A program made the translations under genes and the position numbers. This document shows, one piece after another, positions 44,291 to 52,542 of a DNA stretch of 64,000 nt. The first letter of the stretch is position 1. Each line of letters starts with the position of its first letter. The notes under the pieces are model-generated. The model did not search any database. It was not told the DNA's origin and saw nothing but the letters and a program-made list of their open reading frames with translations. Source of the stretch: Propionibacteriaceae bacterium AM104-82 (GTDB taxonomy: Bacteria; Actinomycetota; Actinomycetes; Propionibacteriales; Propionibacteriaceae); assembly GCA_027658995.1 (NCBI GenBank), contig JAQDQK010000012.1, positions 1 through 64,000 of the forward strand. Direction: 5' to 3'.

Positions 44291-45478
44291 ATGGACATCA
44301 TCGAGCAGATCAACGGGGAACTGGCCCAACTCCGCGCCGACGGCCTCTACAAGGAGGAGGCGCCGCTGACCACCGCCCAGGCGACCCACGTGGGAACGCT
44401 CGGCGGTGAGGTGATCAACCTGTGCGCCAACAACTACCTCGGCCTCGCCGACTCCCCGGTGCTGATCGAGGCGGCGAAGGACGCCCTCGACAGGTGGGGC
44501 TTCGGGATGGCGTCGGTGCGGTTCATCTGCGGCACGCAGACCCAGCACAAGGAACTCGAGTCGGCGCTCACGTCGTTCCTGCGGCTCGGCGCCGACGGCT
44601 TCGACACCATCTTGTACTCGTCGTGCTTCGACGCCAACGGCGGCCTTTTCGAGACGCTGCTGGGGGCAGAGGACGCGATCATCTCCGACGAGTTGAACCA
44701 CGCCTCCATCATCGACGGAGTGCGCCTGTCGAAGGCGCAGCGCTACCGCTACCACAACCGCGACCTCGACGACCTGCGCCGCCAACTTGAGGCGGCCTCG
44801 GGCGCGCGGCACAAGCTGATCGCCACCGACGGCGTGTTCTCGATGGACGGCTACGTCGCCCCGCTCGACGAGATCTGCGCAATCGCCGACGAGTACGACG
44901 CGCTCGTGATGGTCGACGACTCGCATGCTGTCGGCTTCATGGGCGCCACCGGAGCGGGGACGCCGGAACTGTTCGGCGTCACCGACCGGGTCGACATCCT
45001 GACGGGCACGCTCGGCAAGGCGCTCGGCGGCGCGTCGGGCGGGTTCACCTGCGCGCGCGCCCCGATGGTGGAACTGCTGCGCCAGCGTTCCCGCCCCTAC
45101 CTGTTCAGCAACTCGCTCGCCCCGTCCATCACGTCGGCGTCGATGGCCGTGCTCGCCTTGATCGGATCGCACCCCGAACTGCTCGACCAACTGCGCGAGA
45201 ACACGGCCTACTTCCGGCGTCGGATCGTCGAGGAGGGCTTCGAGGTGCCCGAGTCGGACCACCCGATCGTGCCGGTGATGCTGGGCGACGCGGTGCTCGC
45301 GGCCAGGATGGCCGACGCGATCCTGGCCCGCGGCGTCTACGTCCGCGCGTTCAGCTACCCGGTGGTGCCGAAGGGCAAGGCACGCATCCGCACCCAGTTG
45401 TCGGCGTCGATGACCCGCGACGACCTGGACACGGCGATCGCCGCCTTCGTGGCCGCCCGCGACGAGGTCTCCGCCTGA
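44291..45478 (+). CDS. kbl: Glycine C-acetyltransferase (2-amino-3-ketobutyrate CoA ligase)
   Basis: A 395-residue PLP enzyme of the alpha-oxoamine synthase family that cleaves 2-amino-3-oxobutyrate with CoA to glycine and acetyl-Co[29 protein letters not shown], the [14 protein letters not shown]-binding segment and the Schiff-base lysine in [13 protein letters not shown] are all present. AGGAG 5 nt before ATG 44291 gives a good ribosome-binding site. It forms an operon with tdh, 37 bp upstream. Confidence 0.97.
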   Translation: MDIIEQINGELAQLRADGLYKEEAPLTTAQATHVGTLGGEVINLCANNYLGLADSPVLIEAAKDALDRWGFGMASVRFICGTQTQHKELESALTSFLRLGADGFDTILYSSCFDANGGLFETLLGAEDAIISDELNHASIIDGVRLSKAQRYRYHNRDLDDLRRQLEAASGARHKLIATDGVFSMDGYVAPLDEICAIADEYDALVMVDDSHAVGFMGATGAGTPELFGVTDRVDILTGTLGKALGGASGGFTCARAPMVELLRQRSRPYLFSNSLAPSITSASMAVLALIGSHPELLDQLRENTAYFRRRIVEEGFEVPESDHPIVPVMLGDAVLAARMADAILARGVYVRAFSYPVVPKGKARIRTQLSASMTRDDLDTAIAAFVAARDEVSA

Positions 45479-45503
45479 GCAGACGCCCCTGCCGCTAGGG
45501 CGC

Positions 45504-46802
45504 TCAGCCGCGGCGGAGGCTGACCACGGTGGCGCGCTCGTCCGGCATGGCGTAGGTGAACGCCGGGTCGTCGTCGCCCCAACTGACGAAGGCGACGTCG
45601 GGGTAGGCCTCGATCAGCCAGGACTCGGCCCGCTCGACGGGCCTGGAGTCGATGACGATCTCCTCGATGGTGTCGGTGTCGACGCCCACCAGCGCCAGCG
45701 GCCCGATCGGCTGCTCAAGGACGTGCGCGTACAGCATGTCGTCGCGGCTGGTGTAGTAGCCCCACTCCGGCTTGGCGATCCCGGCGCGCCCCGCGCCGTA
45801 GATGCTCTCCCCGTTGGCGCGCAGCCACTGGCCGACGTCCTCCAGGATCCGCAGTTCGACGCCGGAGATCCGGCCGTCACGGTCGGGGCCGATGTTGAGC
45901 AGCAGGTTGCCTCCCTTGCTGACGACCTCGATCAGCTTGCGGATGATGGTGGTGCTCGACTTGAACGCGTGGTCGCCGCGGTACCAGCCCCAGTGGTTGT
46001 TGAAGGTCATGCAGGCCTCCCACGGGATCGGCGAGCCGGCCTCGTCGAGGATCCCCTCGGCAGGGATCAGTTGCTCCGGGGAGACGAAGTCGCCGGCCCA
46101 CTGCTTGGGCTCTGCCTCCGCGATGGAGCCGAAGCTGCCTCCGTTTGCCTCCAGCCTGTTGTTGAGCAGGATCTCTGGTTGCAGTTCCCGGATCATCTCG
46201 ACGAGTTCGCGCGCCCTCCACTTCTCGCCGGACATGTCGTCGTAGGAGAAGTCGAACCACAACAGGTCGAGCTTGCCGTAGTTGCTCATCACCTCGCGGA
46301 CCTGCGCGTGCAGGAAGTCGAGGTAGCGGTCCCAGTCGTGCTCGACGTCGCGGTAGGCCTCGTCGTGGCGGTGCGGGTGGTTCAGGTCGCCGTAGGCCGG
46401 GTAGTCGGGGTGCGACCAGTCGATCAGGGAGAAGTAGACGCCCACCTTGATGCCGCGGGCGCGGAAGGCCGCCAGGAACTCGGCGAGCAGGTCGCGGCCG
46501 AAGCCGTTGGTCATCACCCCTGAGATGGCGTGGCGGCTGTCGAACAGGCAGAACCCGTCGTGGTGCTTGACGGTCAGCACCGCGTACCGCATCCCCGCCT
46601 TCTCCGCGGCGTCTGCCCAGCTCTCCGCGTCGAAGTCGTGGGGCTGGAACGCGTCGATGGAGGGCTGGTAGGCCTCCTTCGGCAACTCCTCGTGCGAGCG
46701 CTGCCACTCCCCTCGTCCGGCCACCGAGTACGGGCCCCAGTGGATGAACATGCCGAAGCGGTCCTGCTGGAACCACCGCGAGCGGGCAAAGCGATCAGAC
46801 AT
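45504..46802 (-). CDS. Alpha-L-fucosidase (GH29)
   Basis: A 432-residue GH29 enzyme with the family opening WFQQDRFGMFIHWGPYSVAG, KEAYQPSIDAF near it, AVLTVKHHDGFCLFDS and the DLLWFDFSYDD stretch bearing the likely catalytic nucleophile Asp. A second family segment is NLLLNIGPDRDG. It removes alpha-L-fucose from glycans. There is no signal peptide, so it acts inside the cell, on oligosaccharides imported by the ABC system encoded just upstream on the same strand (32 bp away). Regulated presumably by the ROK protein of the same cluster. Confidence 0.94.
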   Translation of the reverse strand: MSDRFARSRWFQQDRFGMFIHWGPYSVAGRGEWQRSHEELPKEAYQPSIDAFQPHDFDAESWADAAEKAGMRYAVLTVKHHDGFCLFDSRHAISGVMTNGFGRDLLAEFLAAFRARGIKVGVYFSLIDWSHPDYPAYGDLNHPHRHDEAYRDVEHDWDRYLDFLHAQVREVMSNYGKLDLLWFDFSYDDMSGEKWRARELVEMIRELQPEILLNNRLEANGGSFGSIAEAEPKQWAGDFVSPEQLIPAEGILDEAGSPIPWEACMTFNNHWGWYRGDHAFKSSTTIIRKLIEVVSKGGNLLLNIGPDRDGRISGVELRILEDVGQWLRANGESIYGAGRAGIAKPEWGYYTSRDDMLYAHVLEQPIGPLALVGVDTDTIEEIVIDSRPVERAESWLIEAYPDVAFVSWGDDDPAFTYAMPDERATVVSLRRG

Positions 46803-46833
46803 GGAACTCTTTCTGTGTGTGAGGGGGTCGGGC

Positions 46834-47658
46834 TCAGCCCTTGACGGAGCCGGCGACCATGCCGGAGATGATGTAGCGCTGCGCGAACAGGTAGACCACG
46901 AGCACCGGCAGGATCGTGATGACGAGGTTGGCCGAGACGAGCGAATAGTCGTAGGTGTAGAGGCTCTGGAAGTTGTAGACCGTCATCGGCATGGTCCACA
47001 TCGACGACGACGAGGTGAGGAACAGCACGTTCTGGAACTCGTTCCAGGCGTAGGTGAACAGCAGCACCAGCGCGGTGAAGGTGACCGGCTTCATCAGCGG
47101 GAAGATCACCCGGAAGAAGATCCTGAGCTGCCCGGCGCCGTCGATCATGGCCGCCTCGTCGAGGCTGGTGGGGATCTGCCGCACGAAGCTGGTGAAGATC
47201 AGCACCATGAACGGGATCTGGGTCGCGACGTCGGAGAGGATCAGGCCTGCGTGGGTGTTGTAGAGGCCGAACCACTGCAGCACCCGGATGGCGGGCACGA
47301 AGGAGAACGGCGCGATCATGCCAGCGAGCAGGAAGGCGTAGACGCCCCGGGTGACGAGGCTGGTGCGCCGCGCGATCACGTAGCCCGCGAGGGCGCAGAT
47401 GGTGATGGTGATGGCCGTGACGCCGACCGTGATGATGGCGCTGTTGACCAGGCCGGTCGCGACCGACGGCTCGCGCAGCACCGTCAGGTAGTTGACGAAG
47501 CGCCAGGTCTCGGGCAGCGCGAAGTCGAAGGAGGCCGCCTCCTTCGACGACTTGAACGAGTTGAGCAGCACGAGCGCCATCGGGACCAGGAAGATCGCCG
47601 CGACGGCGACGCCCACGATCAGCGTGACGATGTTGGAGGTGATGCGTTGGCGCCTCAC
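46834..47658 (-). CDS. Sugar ABC transporter permease (MalG type)
   Basis: A 274-residue inner permease with six membrane helices and the EAA loop EAAMIDGAGQLRIFFRVIFP. The C-terminus ISGMVAGSVKG is typical of MalG/UgpE (CUT1) permeases. The start is a GTG at 47658 that overlaps the stop of the MalF-type gene (GTGA, 4 bp). It forms a transporter with the preceding permease and the binding protein; an ATPase is absent, so a shared MsiK-type ATPase encoded elsewhere is likely. Confidence 0.94.
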   Translation of the reverse strand: MRRQRITSNIVTLIVGVAVAAIFLVPMALVLLNSFKSSKEAASFDFALPETWRFVNYLTVLREPSVATGLVNSAIITVGVTAITITICALAGYVIARRTSLVTRGVYAFLLAGMIAPFSFVPAIRVLQWFGLYNTHAGLILSDVATQIPFMVLIFTSFVRQIPTSLDEAAMIDGAGQLRIFFRVIFPLMKPVTFTALVLLFTYAWNEFQNVLFLTSSSSMWTMPMTVYNFQSLYTYDYSLVSANLVITILPVLVVYLFAQRYIISGMVAGSVKG

Positions 47659-48566
47659 GACTGGTTCCCTTCGACGCGACGGGTCACCCGGTTGATGACA
47701 AGGGCGATCACGGTGATGACGACGAACTGCACGAAGCCGACGGCGGAGGCGTAGCCGAGGTTGGTGGTGCCGAGCGCCCGCGCGATGAACGTCGTCATCA
47801 CCTCGGTCGACCTGCCGGGCCCTCCGCCGGTCGTCGCGTAGATGATCTCGAAGGACTTCAGGCCGGAGATCGTGGTCAGCAGGGCAGCCAGCCCCACCAT
47901 CGGCATGATGATCGGCAGCGACACCTGGGTCGCCTGGCGCCACTTGTTGGCGCCGTCGATCTTCGCCGACTCGATCAGTTCCTCAGGGACGCCCTGCAGC
48001 GCGGCGAGCACGAGCACGACGGTCCAGCCGACGCCCATCCAGATGTCGATGGCAGAGACCGACCACAGCGCCAACTCGAAGCTGCCGAGCCAGTCGCGCG
48101 CAAGCACGCCGAGGCCGACGCCGCGCAGCACGTCGTTGAGGAGGCCGTCGCCTGCCAGGATGAAGCGGAACACGATGCCCACGACGATCGTGGAGAACAT
48201 GATCGGCATGTAGACGAGCGCGCGCAGCGCGTTGCGTCCGACGAAGGCCCGGTTCAGGAAGAAGGCGAGCAGCACGCCGATCCCGGTCTTGCCGATCGTG
48301 GTGGCGGCCGCGTACAGGAGTTGGTTGCCGAGCGCGCCGAGGAAGGCGGGCCCGTTCCTGACGAGCAACCGGAAGTTGTCGAGGCCGACGAAGTCCTGGC
48401 GCGACGCCACCGTCGACGCGTTGGTGAAGCTCAGCCACATGCCGAGCAGGGCGGGCAGCACGAAGAACGCGCCGAAGATGACCGTCGCAGGGGCGAGGAA
48501 CCAGTAGGGGTACGCCCTCGCCATGGCCGGTCCCCTTGTGCGCTTGCGTGCTGCCCGCTCACTCAT
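47655..48566 (-). CDS. Sugar ABC transporter permease (MalF type)
   Basis: A 303-residue CUT1 permease. After a basic N-terminus (MSERAARKRTRG) come six helices starting with YWFLAPATVIFGAFFVLPAL, and the EAA loop ESAKIDGANKWRQATQVSLP. The gene starts 3 bp after the binding-protein stop and overlaps the MalG-type gene by 4 bp, so the three are one operon (binding protein, MalF, MalG, then fucosidase). Confidence 0.94.
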   Translation of the reverse strand: MSERAARKRTRGPAMARAYPYWFLAPATVIFGAFFVLPALLGMWLSFTNASTVASRQDFVGLDNFRLLVRNGPAFLGALGNQLLYAAATTIGKTGIGVLLAFFLNRAFVGRNALRALVYMPIMFSTIVVGIVFRFILAGDGLLNDVLRGVGLGVLARDWLGSFELALWSVSAIDIWMGVGWTVVLVLAALQGVPEELIESAKIDGANKWRQATQVSLPIIMPMVGLAALLTTISGLKSFEIIYATTGGGPGRSTEVMTTFIARALGTTNLGYASAVGFVQFVVITVIALVINRVTRRVEGNQS

Positions 48567-48569
48567 GGC

Positions 48570-49859
48570 TCAGAACCCCTCGCGGCCGGCGGTCGCGCCG
48601 GCGTTGGCCCACGCGGTGTCGACCTGCTGCACGAAGCCCGCTGCGTCGATGCGGCCGGCCAGGAGTTCCTGGTAGGCGGCGATCAGGTCGGCCTCGGGCG
48701 TCGGGAAGGTCGTGGCCGTGTCGAACGCGAGCCCGACGTGGCCGTCTGTGACGTAGGCGTTGATGTCGGCGATCACGGGCTCGTCGCCCTTGACGGTGAC
48801 GTCGGTGAACGCGGGGACGCCGGGCGAGAGTTCGAGGTTCTTCTCGACCTGCGGGGCCTCGCCGAGGAACACGAGCAGGTCCTTGGCCTGGTCTGCGACC
48901 TTGGTCTTGGCGGCGATGTGCATCATCTGCGGGGTCGACAGCGCGATGGTGTTCTTACCCGAGGCGGTCGGCAGCGCGAGGAAGCCGACGTTGGCGTCGG
49001 GGTTCTGCTTGCGGATCTCGCCGAGCACCCAGGAGCCGTTGATGATGGCGCCGGTCTCGCCGTTGGCGACGGCCGTGATGACGCCCTCGTAGCTCGCGGT
49101 CAGCGCGTCGTCGTTGAGCAGGCCGGCCTTTGCCCAGCCCTCGAGCGCCTCGTACTGCTGCGTGACGCCGGGGATGTCCGCCCAGGTGGTGGCGTTCGAG
49201 GCGAGCTTGGCGGCGACCTCGGGGTCCTCGCCGAGCAGGTTCGCGTTGACCGAGTTGCGGTGCTGCAGCAGGGTCCAGCCCTCTGCCCCGGACAGCGAGA
49301 GCGGCGCCTTGCCGGTCGCGTCGATCCTGGTGAACGCGTCGGTCAGTTCGGTCAGCGTGGTGGGCAGTTGCGTGACGCCGGCGGCCTCGAAGACGTCCTT
49401 GTTATAGAACAGGCCGAACGAGCTCAGCGCGTCAGCCCCCGGGTAGGAGTAGATCTTGCCGTCCTCGGAGCGCATCGACTCGAGCACGCTCTCCGCCATC
49501 CGGGACGCGAAGAGCGACTCGTCCGCTGCGAGCATGATGGCGGCCTTGTCCTCGACGGAGTCCTGGCCCGCGTAGATGTCGATGCCCTCGCCGCCCTGCA
49601 GGCGGGCGCGGACGGTCGAGTCGTACTGCTCGTCGGGGATGGCCTGCAGTTCGACGGTGTTGCCGGTCTTGGCCTCCCAGGCGTCGATGTTGGCGGTCAG
49701 CGCGCCGAGCTTCGTCCAACTACTCGGCACGACGTAGACGATGGTCGAGCCGGAGCCGCCGTCCCCGGCGGGCGCGGTGTCGGAGCCGCAGGCGCTCAGC
49801 AGCAGGGCGCCGACGCTGGCGAGCCCGATGGCGGCGCGGAGGAATCGACTGTGATTCAT
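48570..49859 (-). CDS. Sugar ABC transporter substrate-binding lipoprotein
   Basis: A 429-residue family 1 solute-binding protein. The lipoprotein signal is MNHSRFLRAAIGLASVGALL with lipobox LLLSAC (Cys24), then a Gly/Ser linker. Typical CUT1 binding-protein segments follow (AWEAKTGNTVELQAIP, LPTTLTELTDAFTRI, ALPTASGKNTIAL). The ATG at 49859 has AAAGGAAA 4 nt upstream. It is the first gene of the operon leading to the permeases and fucosidase, so a fucosylated or related oligosaccharide is the likely ligand. The 215-bp spacer to the ROK gene shows no gene and no clear terminator. Confidence 0.93.
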   Translation of the reverse strand: MNHSRFLRAAIGLASVGALLLSACGSDTAPAGDGGSGSTIVYVVPSSWTKLGALTANIDAWEAKTGNTVELQAIPDEQYDSTVRARLQGGEGIDIYAGQDSVEDKAAIMLAADESLFASRMAESVLESMRSEDGKIYSYPGADALSSFGLFYNKDVFEAAGVTQLPTTLTELTDAFTRIDATGKAPLSLSGAEGWTLLQHRNSVNANLLGEDPEVAAKLASNATTWADIPGVTQQYEALEGWAKAGLLNDDALTASYEGVITAVANGETGAIINGSWVLGEIRKQNPDANVGFLALPTASGKNTIALSTPQMMHIAAKTKVADQAKDLLVFLGEAPQVEKNLELSPGVPAFTDVTVKGDEPVIADINAYVTDGHVGLAFDTATTFPTPEADLIAAYQELLAGRIDAAGFVQQVDTAWANAGATAGREGF

Positions 49860-50074
49860 GGGGTTTCCTTTCCAGGGATTCTGGGGTGGTTCGGGACGCG
49901 GGCGCGTCTGAGACACGGATGGACGATGTCGTCCTCCGCTTGCGGTCATGGGTGCGGCGAGGTGTTCGCCGGTCGGGCGCGGGGCGCCGTGGCCGTCCCG
50001 GCTGATCCGGGGGCCTTGAGGAGAGGCGTTGCCTCTGCGGGTGTCGCTAGGTCGGCTGAGCCGTCACCGGTTCG

Positions 50075-51256
50075 CTATCTGGTGTCCTTTCCCGATTCTG
50101 GAGTCTCTGCCTGGGCGCGCTCGGCGTCCAGGAGGCGGAAGGCCGCGTGGCCCTCGCCGAAGATGCGGTCGGACAACTGCTCGAGCGCCACCATCGCGAC
50201 GCCGAGCGCCGGGGCCGCCACACCGAGCCGGGCCCGCTCGATCCGGGTGCCTGCGGGCGTCAGGACAGCATGGGTCGCGGCGCGCTCCACGAGCGAGCAG
50301 ACGAGGTCGCTCTCGACCGCCTCACCGAAGAGCAGCAGCGCCTCGGGGTCGATCGCGACCACCAGGTGCGCCAGTTGCTCGCCCGCCGCCTCGGCGAACT
50401 GTTCGAGCAGCGCAAGTTCGGCCGGGTCGCCGTCCTCGGCGGCCGCGACGCTCGCCCGGAACTCCGGGAGCGAAGGCCAGCGTTCGCGGAAGTCGGCGCG
50501 GTGCGTCGAACGGAGCCGGTACAGATCGCCCGCCGCTCCGTGCCTGCCGCGCTGCAGGGCGCCGTCGGTCAGTATCCCGGAGGCGACCTGGTGCCACACG
50601 AGGGCGAGCACCATGTCTGCGGGGGCGCCGCCCAACCGGTTCTCGGCGAGGGCCGCGGCGTTCAGGTCGTTCTCGAGCGCAACGGGAACGCCGAAGACGC
50701 CCTCCAGCGCCTCGCGGACGTTGACCCCGTTCCACTCGGGAAAGACCATCGACAGCGTCATCAGCCCGTTGGCGTCGGGACGGCCGGGGACCGCTGCGCC
50801 GACCGCGCGGAGGGCTCCCAGCCCTGCGTTGCGGCCGAGCAGTTCGGCGACCTGGGCGCGCAACCGTTCGAGGCGCCGGGCGATGGGGAGGGTGTGGTCC
50901 TCGGGGAAGTCGGCCCGGTCGACGACGGCGCCGTTGAGGTTGGCGACCACGATCCGGTTCGTGTGGCGCCCCAGGTCGACCCCGACGACCGCGCCGGAGT
51001 CGTCGCGCACCGCATACCTGGTGGCGGGGCGGCCGGTGCTCTGCCCGCGCTTCTGGAGCGGCGCCTCCTCGCGGACGAGGCCGAGGCCGATCAGGTCGGG
51101 GATCCGCTTGGACACGGCGGGCCGGGACAGGCCGACGGCGGTGGCGAGGTCGGCGACCGTGCTTGCCCCCGCGTCGCGGAGGTGCCCGAAGCAGCGGGCG
51201 ACGTTGTCGAGGCGCAGTGCGTCCAGACGCTCGGCGTGCGCCATCTGGTCCGTCAT
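50075..51256 (-). CDS. ROK family transcriptional regulator lacking the ROK zinc motif
   Basis: A 393-residue NagC/XylR-like regulator. Residues about 15-75 are a winged HTH (TVADLATAVGLSRPAVSKRI), then a ROK domain with AVVGVDLGRHTNRIVVANLN, the VGAAVPGRPDANG segment and VALENDLNAAALAE. The usual cysteine zinc signature CGxxGCxE is missing: the corresponding region reads RHGAAGDLYRLRSTHRADF. The protein therefore probably senses sugar without the canonical metal site. The ATG at 51256 has AGGAGGAACG upstream. It lies upstream of the fucoside transporter operon on the same strand and is its likely local repressor. Confidence 0.87.
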   Translation of the reverse strand: MTDQMAHAERLDALRLDNVARCFGHLRDAGASTVADLATAVGLSRPAVSKRIPDLIGLGLVREEAPLQKRGQSTGRPATRYAVRDDSGAVVGVDLGRHTNRIVVANLNGAVVDRADFPEDHTLPIARRLERLRAQVAELLGRNAGLGALRAVGAAVPGRPDANGLMTLSMVFPEWNGVNVREALEGVFGVPVALENDLNAAALAENRLGGAPADMVLALVWHQVASGILTDGALQRGRHGAAGDLYRLRSTHRADFRERWPSLPEFRASVAAAEDGDPAELALLEQFAEAAGEQLAHLVVAIDPEALLLFGEAVESDLVCSLVERAATHAVLTPAGTRIERARLGVAAPALGVAMVALEQLSDRIFGEGHAAFRLLDAERAQAETPESGKDTR

Positions 51257-51370
51257 CTCGTTCCTCCTCGACGGTGGGGCGGTGTGCACCAAGTCAAGGC
51301 CATCCCCGATCTATTTGTCAACTCTGTTTCGGAATTGAATTTCATCGGCATTCGAGGCGCCCGGAACGCG

Positions 51371-51404
51371 CGACTGCCCCACGCCTTCCGGCGCGGGGCA
51401 GTCG
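51371..51404 (-). terminator. Terminator after the DUF2277 gene
   Basis: CGACTGCCCCACGCC (51371-51385) pairs with GGCGCGGGGCAGTCG (51390-51404) with one mismatch and loop TTCC, 22 bp after the DUF2277 stop. It separates that gene from the ROK promoter, which lies in the AT-richer 51300-51350 stretch. Confidence 0.82.
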
Positions 51405-51426
51405 TCTGGGCTCTGTCGGGAGCCGC

Positions 51427-51702
51427 TCAGGAGGCGTCGGCGAAGCGCTTGGCGGAGCGCTCCTTCGCCTTGGCGGCCTCGACCTCGCGGTCCTTGGGCG
51501 GGGCGGTCGTGACCAGGTCCTCGAGCAGGTGGGCCGTGATGTGGGCGATCTCCTCGACGGCGCGGTTGAAGACGGCCTCGTTTGCCTTGCTCGGCTTGGT
51601 CGCGCCCGCGACCTTGCGGACGTATTGCAGCGCCGCGGCGTGCACCTCGTCCGAGGTGGCGGGCGGCTCGAAGTTGTTCAGCGGGCGAATGTTGCGGCAC
51701 AT
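51427..51702 (-). CDS. DUF2277 family protein
   Basis: A 91-residue protein beginning MCRNIRPLNNFEPPATSDEV, the nearly invariant start of the DUF2277 family, followed by VHAAALQYVRKVAGATKPSK. It is a small helical protein of unknown function found widely in actinobacteria. Followed by a strong terminator; 43 bp from the MgtC gene on the same strand. Confidence 0.93.
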   Translation of the reverse strand: MCRNIRPLNNFEPPATSDEVHAAALQYVRKVAGATKPSKANEAVFNRAVEEIAHITAHLLEDLVTTAPPKDREVEAAKAKERSAKRFADAS

Positions 51703-51745
51703 GCCGACAAGCCTACGCAGCGATCCGGCGGTGTCCAGGGCCCCG

Positions 51746-52462
51746 CTAGAGCTCGTCGGGGTCGGGGCGACCCTGTTCGACGCCCACCACGTCGGGCAGG
51801 TCCATCAGTTGGGCCATCACGTCGCGCAACTGCGGGCCGCCCTGGAAGCGCATCTCGGCGAGGATCACGGTCGCGCCGTCCTCGTCGTGCTTCTGCCTAG
51901 TGTTGAGCAGCGTGGTGCGACATCCCATCGCGGTGGCCTCCTCCAGGATGGTGCGCAGCGCGCCGCGCCCGTCGGTGTAGGTCACCACCACCGAGGCGCG
52001 GTCGCCCTTCTGCGGCAGCAGCCGGGCAAGGGGCGGGATGGCGAGCGCCGCGATGAAGTGCAGGACGGTGGCGAGCACTGCGAGGGGGATCAGGCCGGAG
52101 CCGCAGGCCATCCCGATCGCTGCGGCGAGCCAGATCGACGCCGCGGTCGTCAGGCCGCGCACCACGTCGCGGTTGACGAAGATCAGGCCAGCGCCGAGGA
52201 AGCCGATGCCGCTGACGATCTGGGCCGCGATGCGCGACGGGTCGCGGGTCACGTGGTACTCGGCGAGGTAGACGAAGCCCTCCACCGAGATCAGCGTGAA
52301 GACGCAGCTTCCCAGGCCGACGAGGGCGTGGGTCTTGATGCCCGCCGACTTGTGCTGGAACTGCCGCTCCATCCCGATGATGGCGCACAGCACGAACGCC
52401 AGCGAGGCGAGCAGCACCTGGACCGGGACCTGGTTCCAGTCGAAGAGCCCAACGTCGCCCAC
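51746..52462 (-). CDS. MgtC/SapB family membrane protein
   Basis: A 238-residue protein with four to five membrane helices, the MgtC motif AIIGMERQFQHKSAGIKTHAL and a VSGIGFLGAGLIFVNRDVVRGLTTAASIW segment, plus a C-terminal ACT-like domain (SVVVTYTDGRGALRTILEE). Members are linked to Mg2+ homeostasis and, in pathogens, to survival in host cells. The GTG start at 52462 is supported by AGGAGG 5-6 nt upstream. It is the upstream gene of a possible unit with DUF2277. Confidence 0.92.
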   Translation of the reverse strand: MGDVGLFDWNQVPVQVLLASLAFVLCAIIGMERQFQHKSAGIKTHALVGLGSCVFTLISVEGFVYLAEYHVTRDPSRIAAQIVSGIGFLGAGLIFVNRDVVRGLTTAASIWLAAAIGMACGSGLIPLAVLATVLHFIAALAIPPLARLLPQKGDRASVVVTYTDGRGALRTILEEATAMGCRTTLLNTRQKHDEDGATVILAEMRFQGGPQLRDVMAQLMDLPDVVGVEQGRPDPDEL

Positions 52463-52542
52463 CTAAGCCTCCTGATTTTCCGCGGGCCGCTGCCCGCTCG
52501 CCGTCGAGTGGGACCAACTAAACCACGTGGGGACGCGGCGCG

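Noticed and set aside
49860..50074. Possible gene in the spacer between the binding-protein and ROK genes
   Set aside because: No frame with a plausible start, ribosome-binding site or family pattern; it is GC-rich non-coding sequence.
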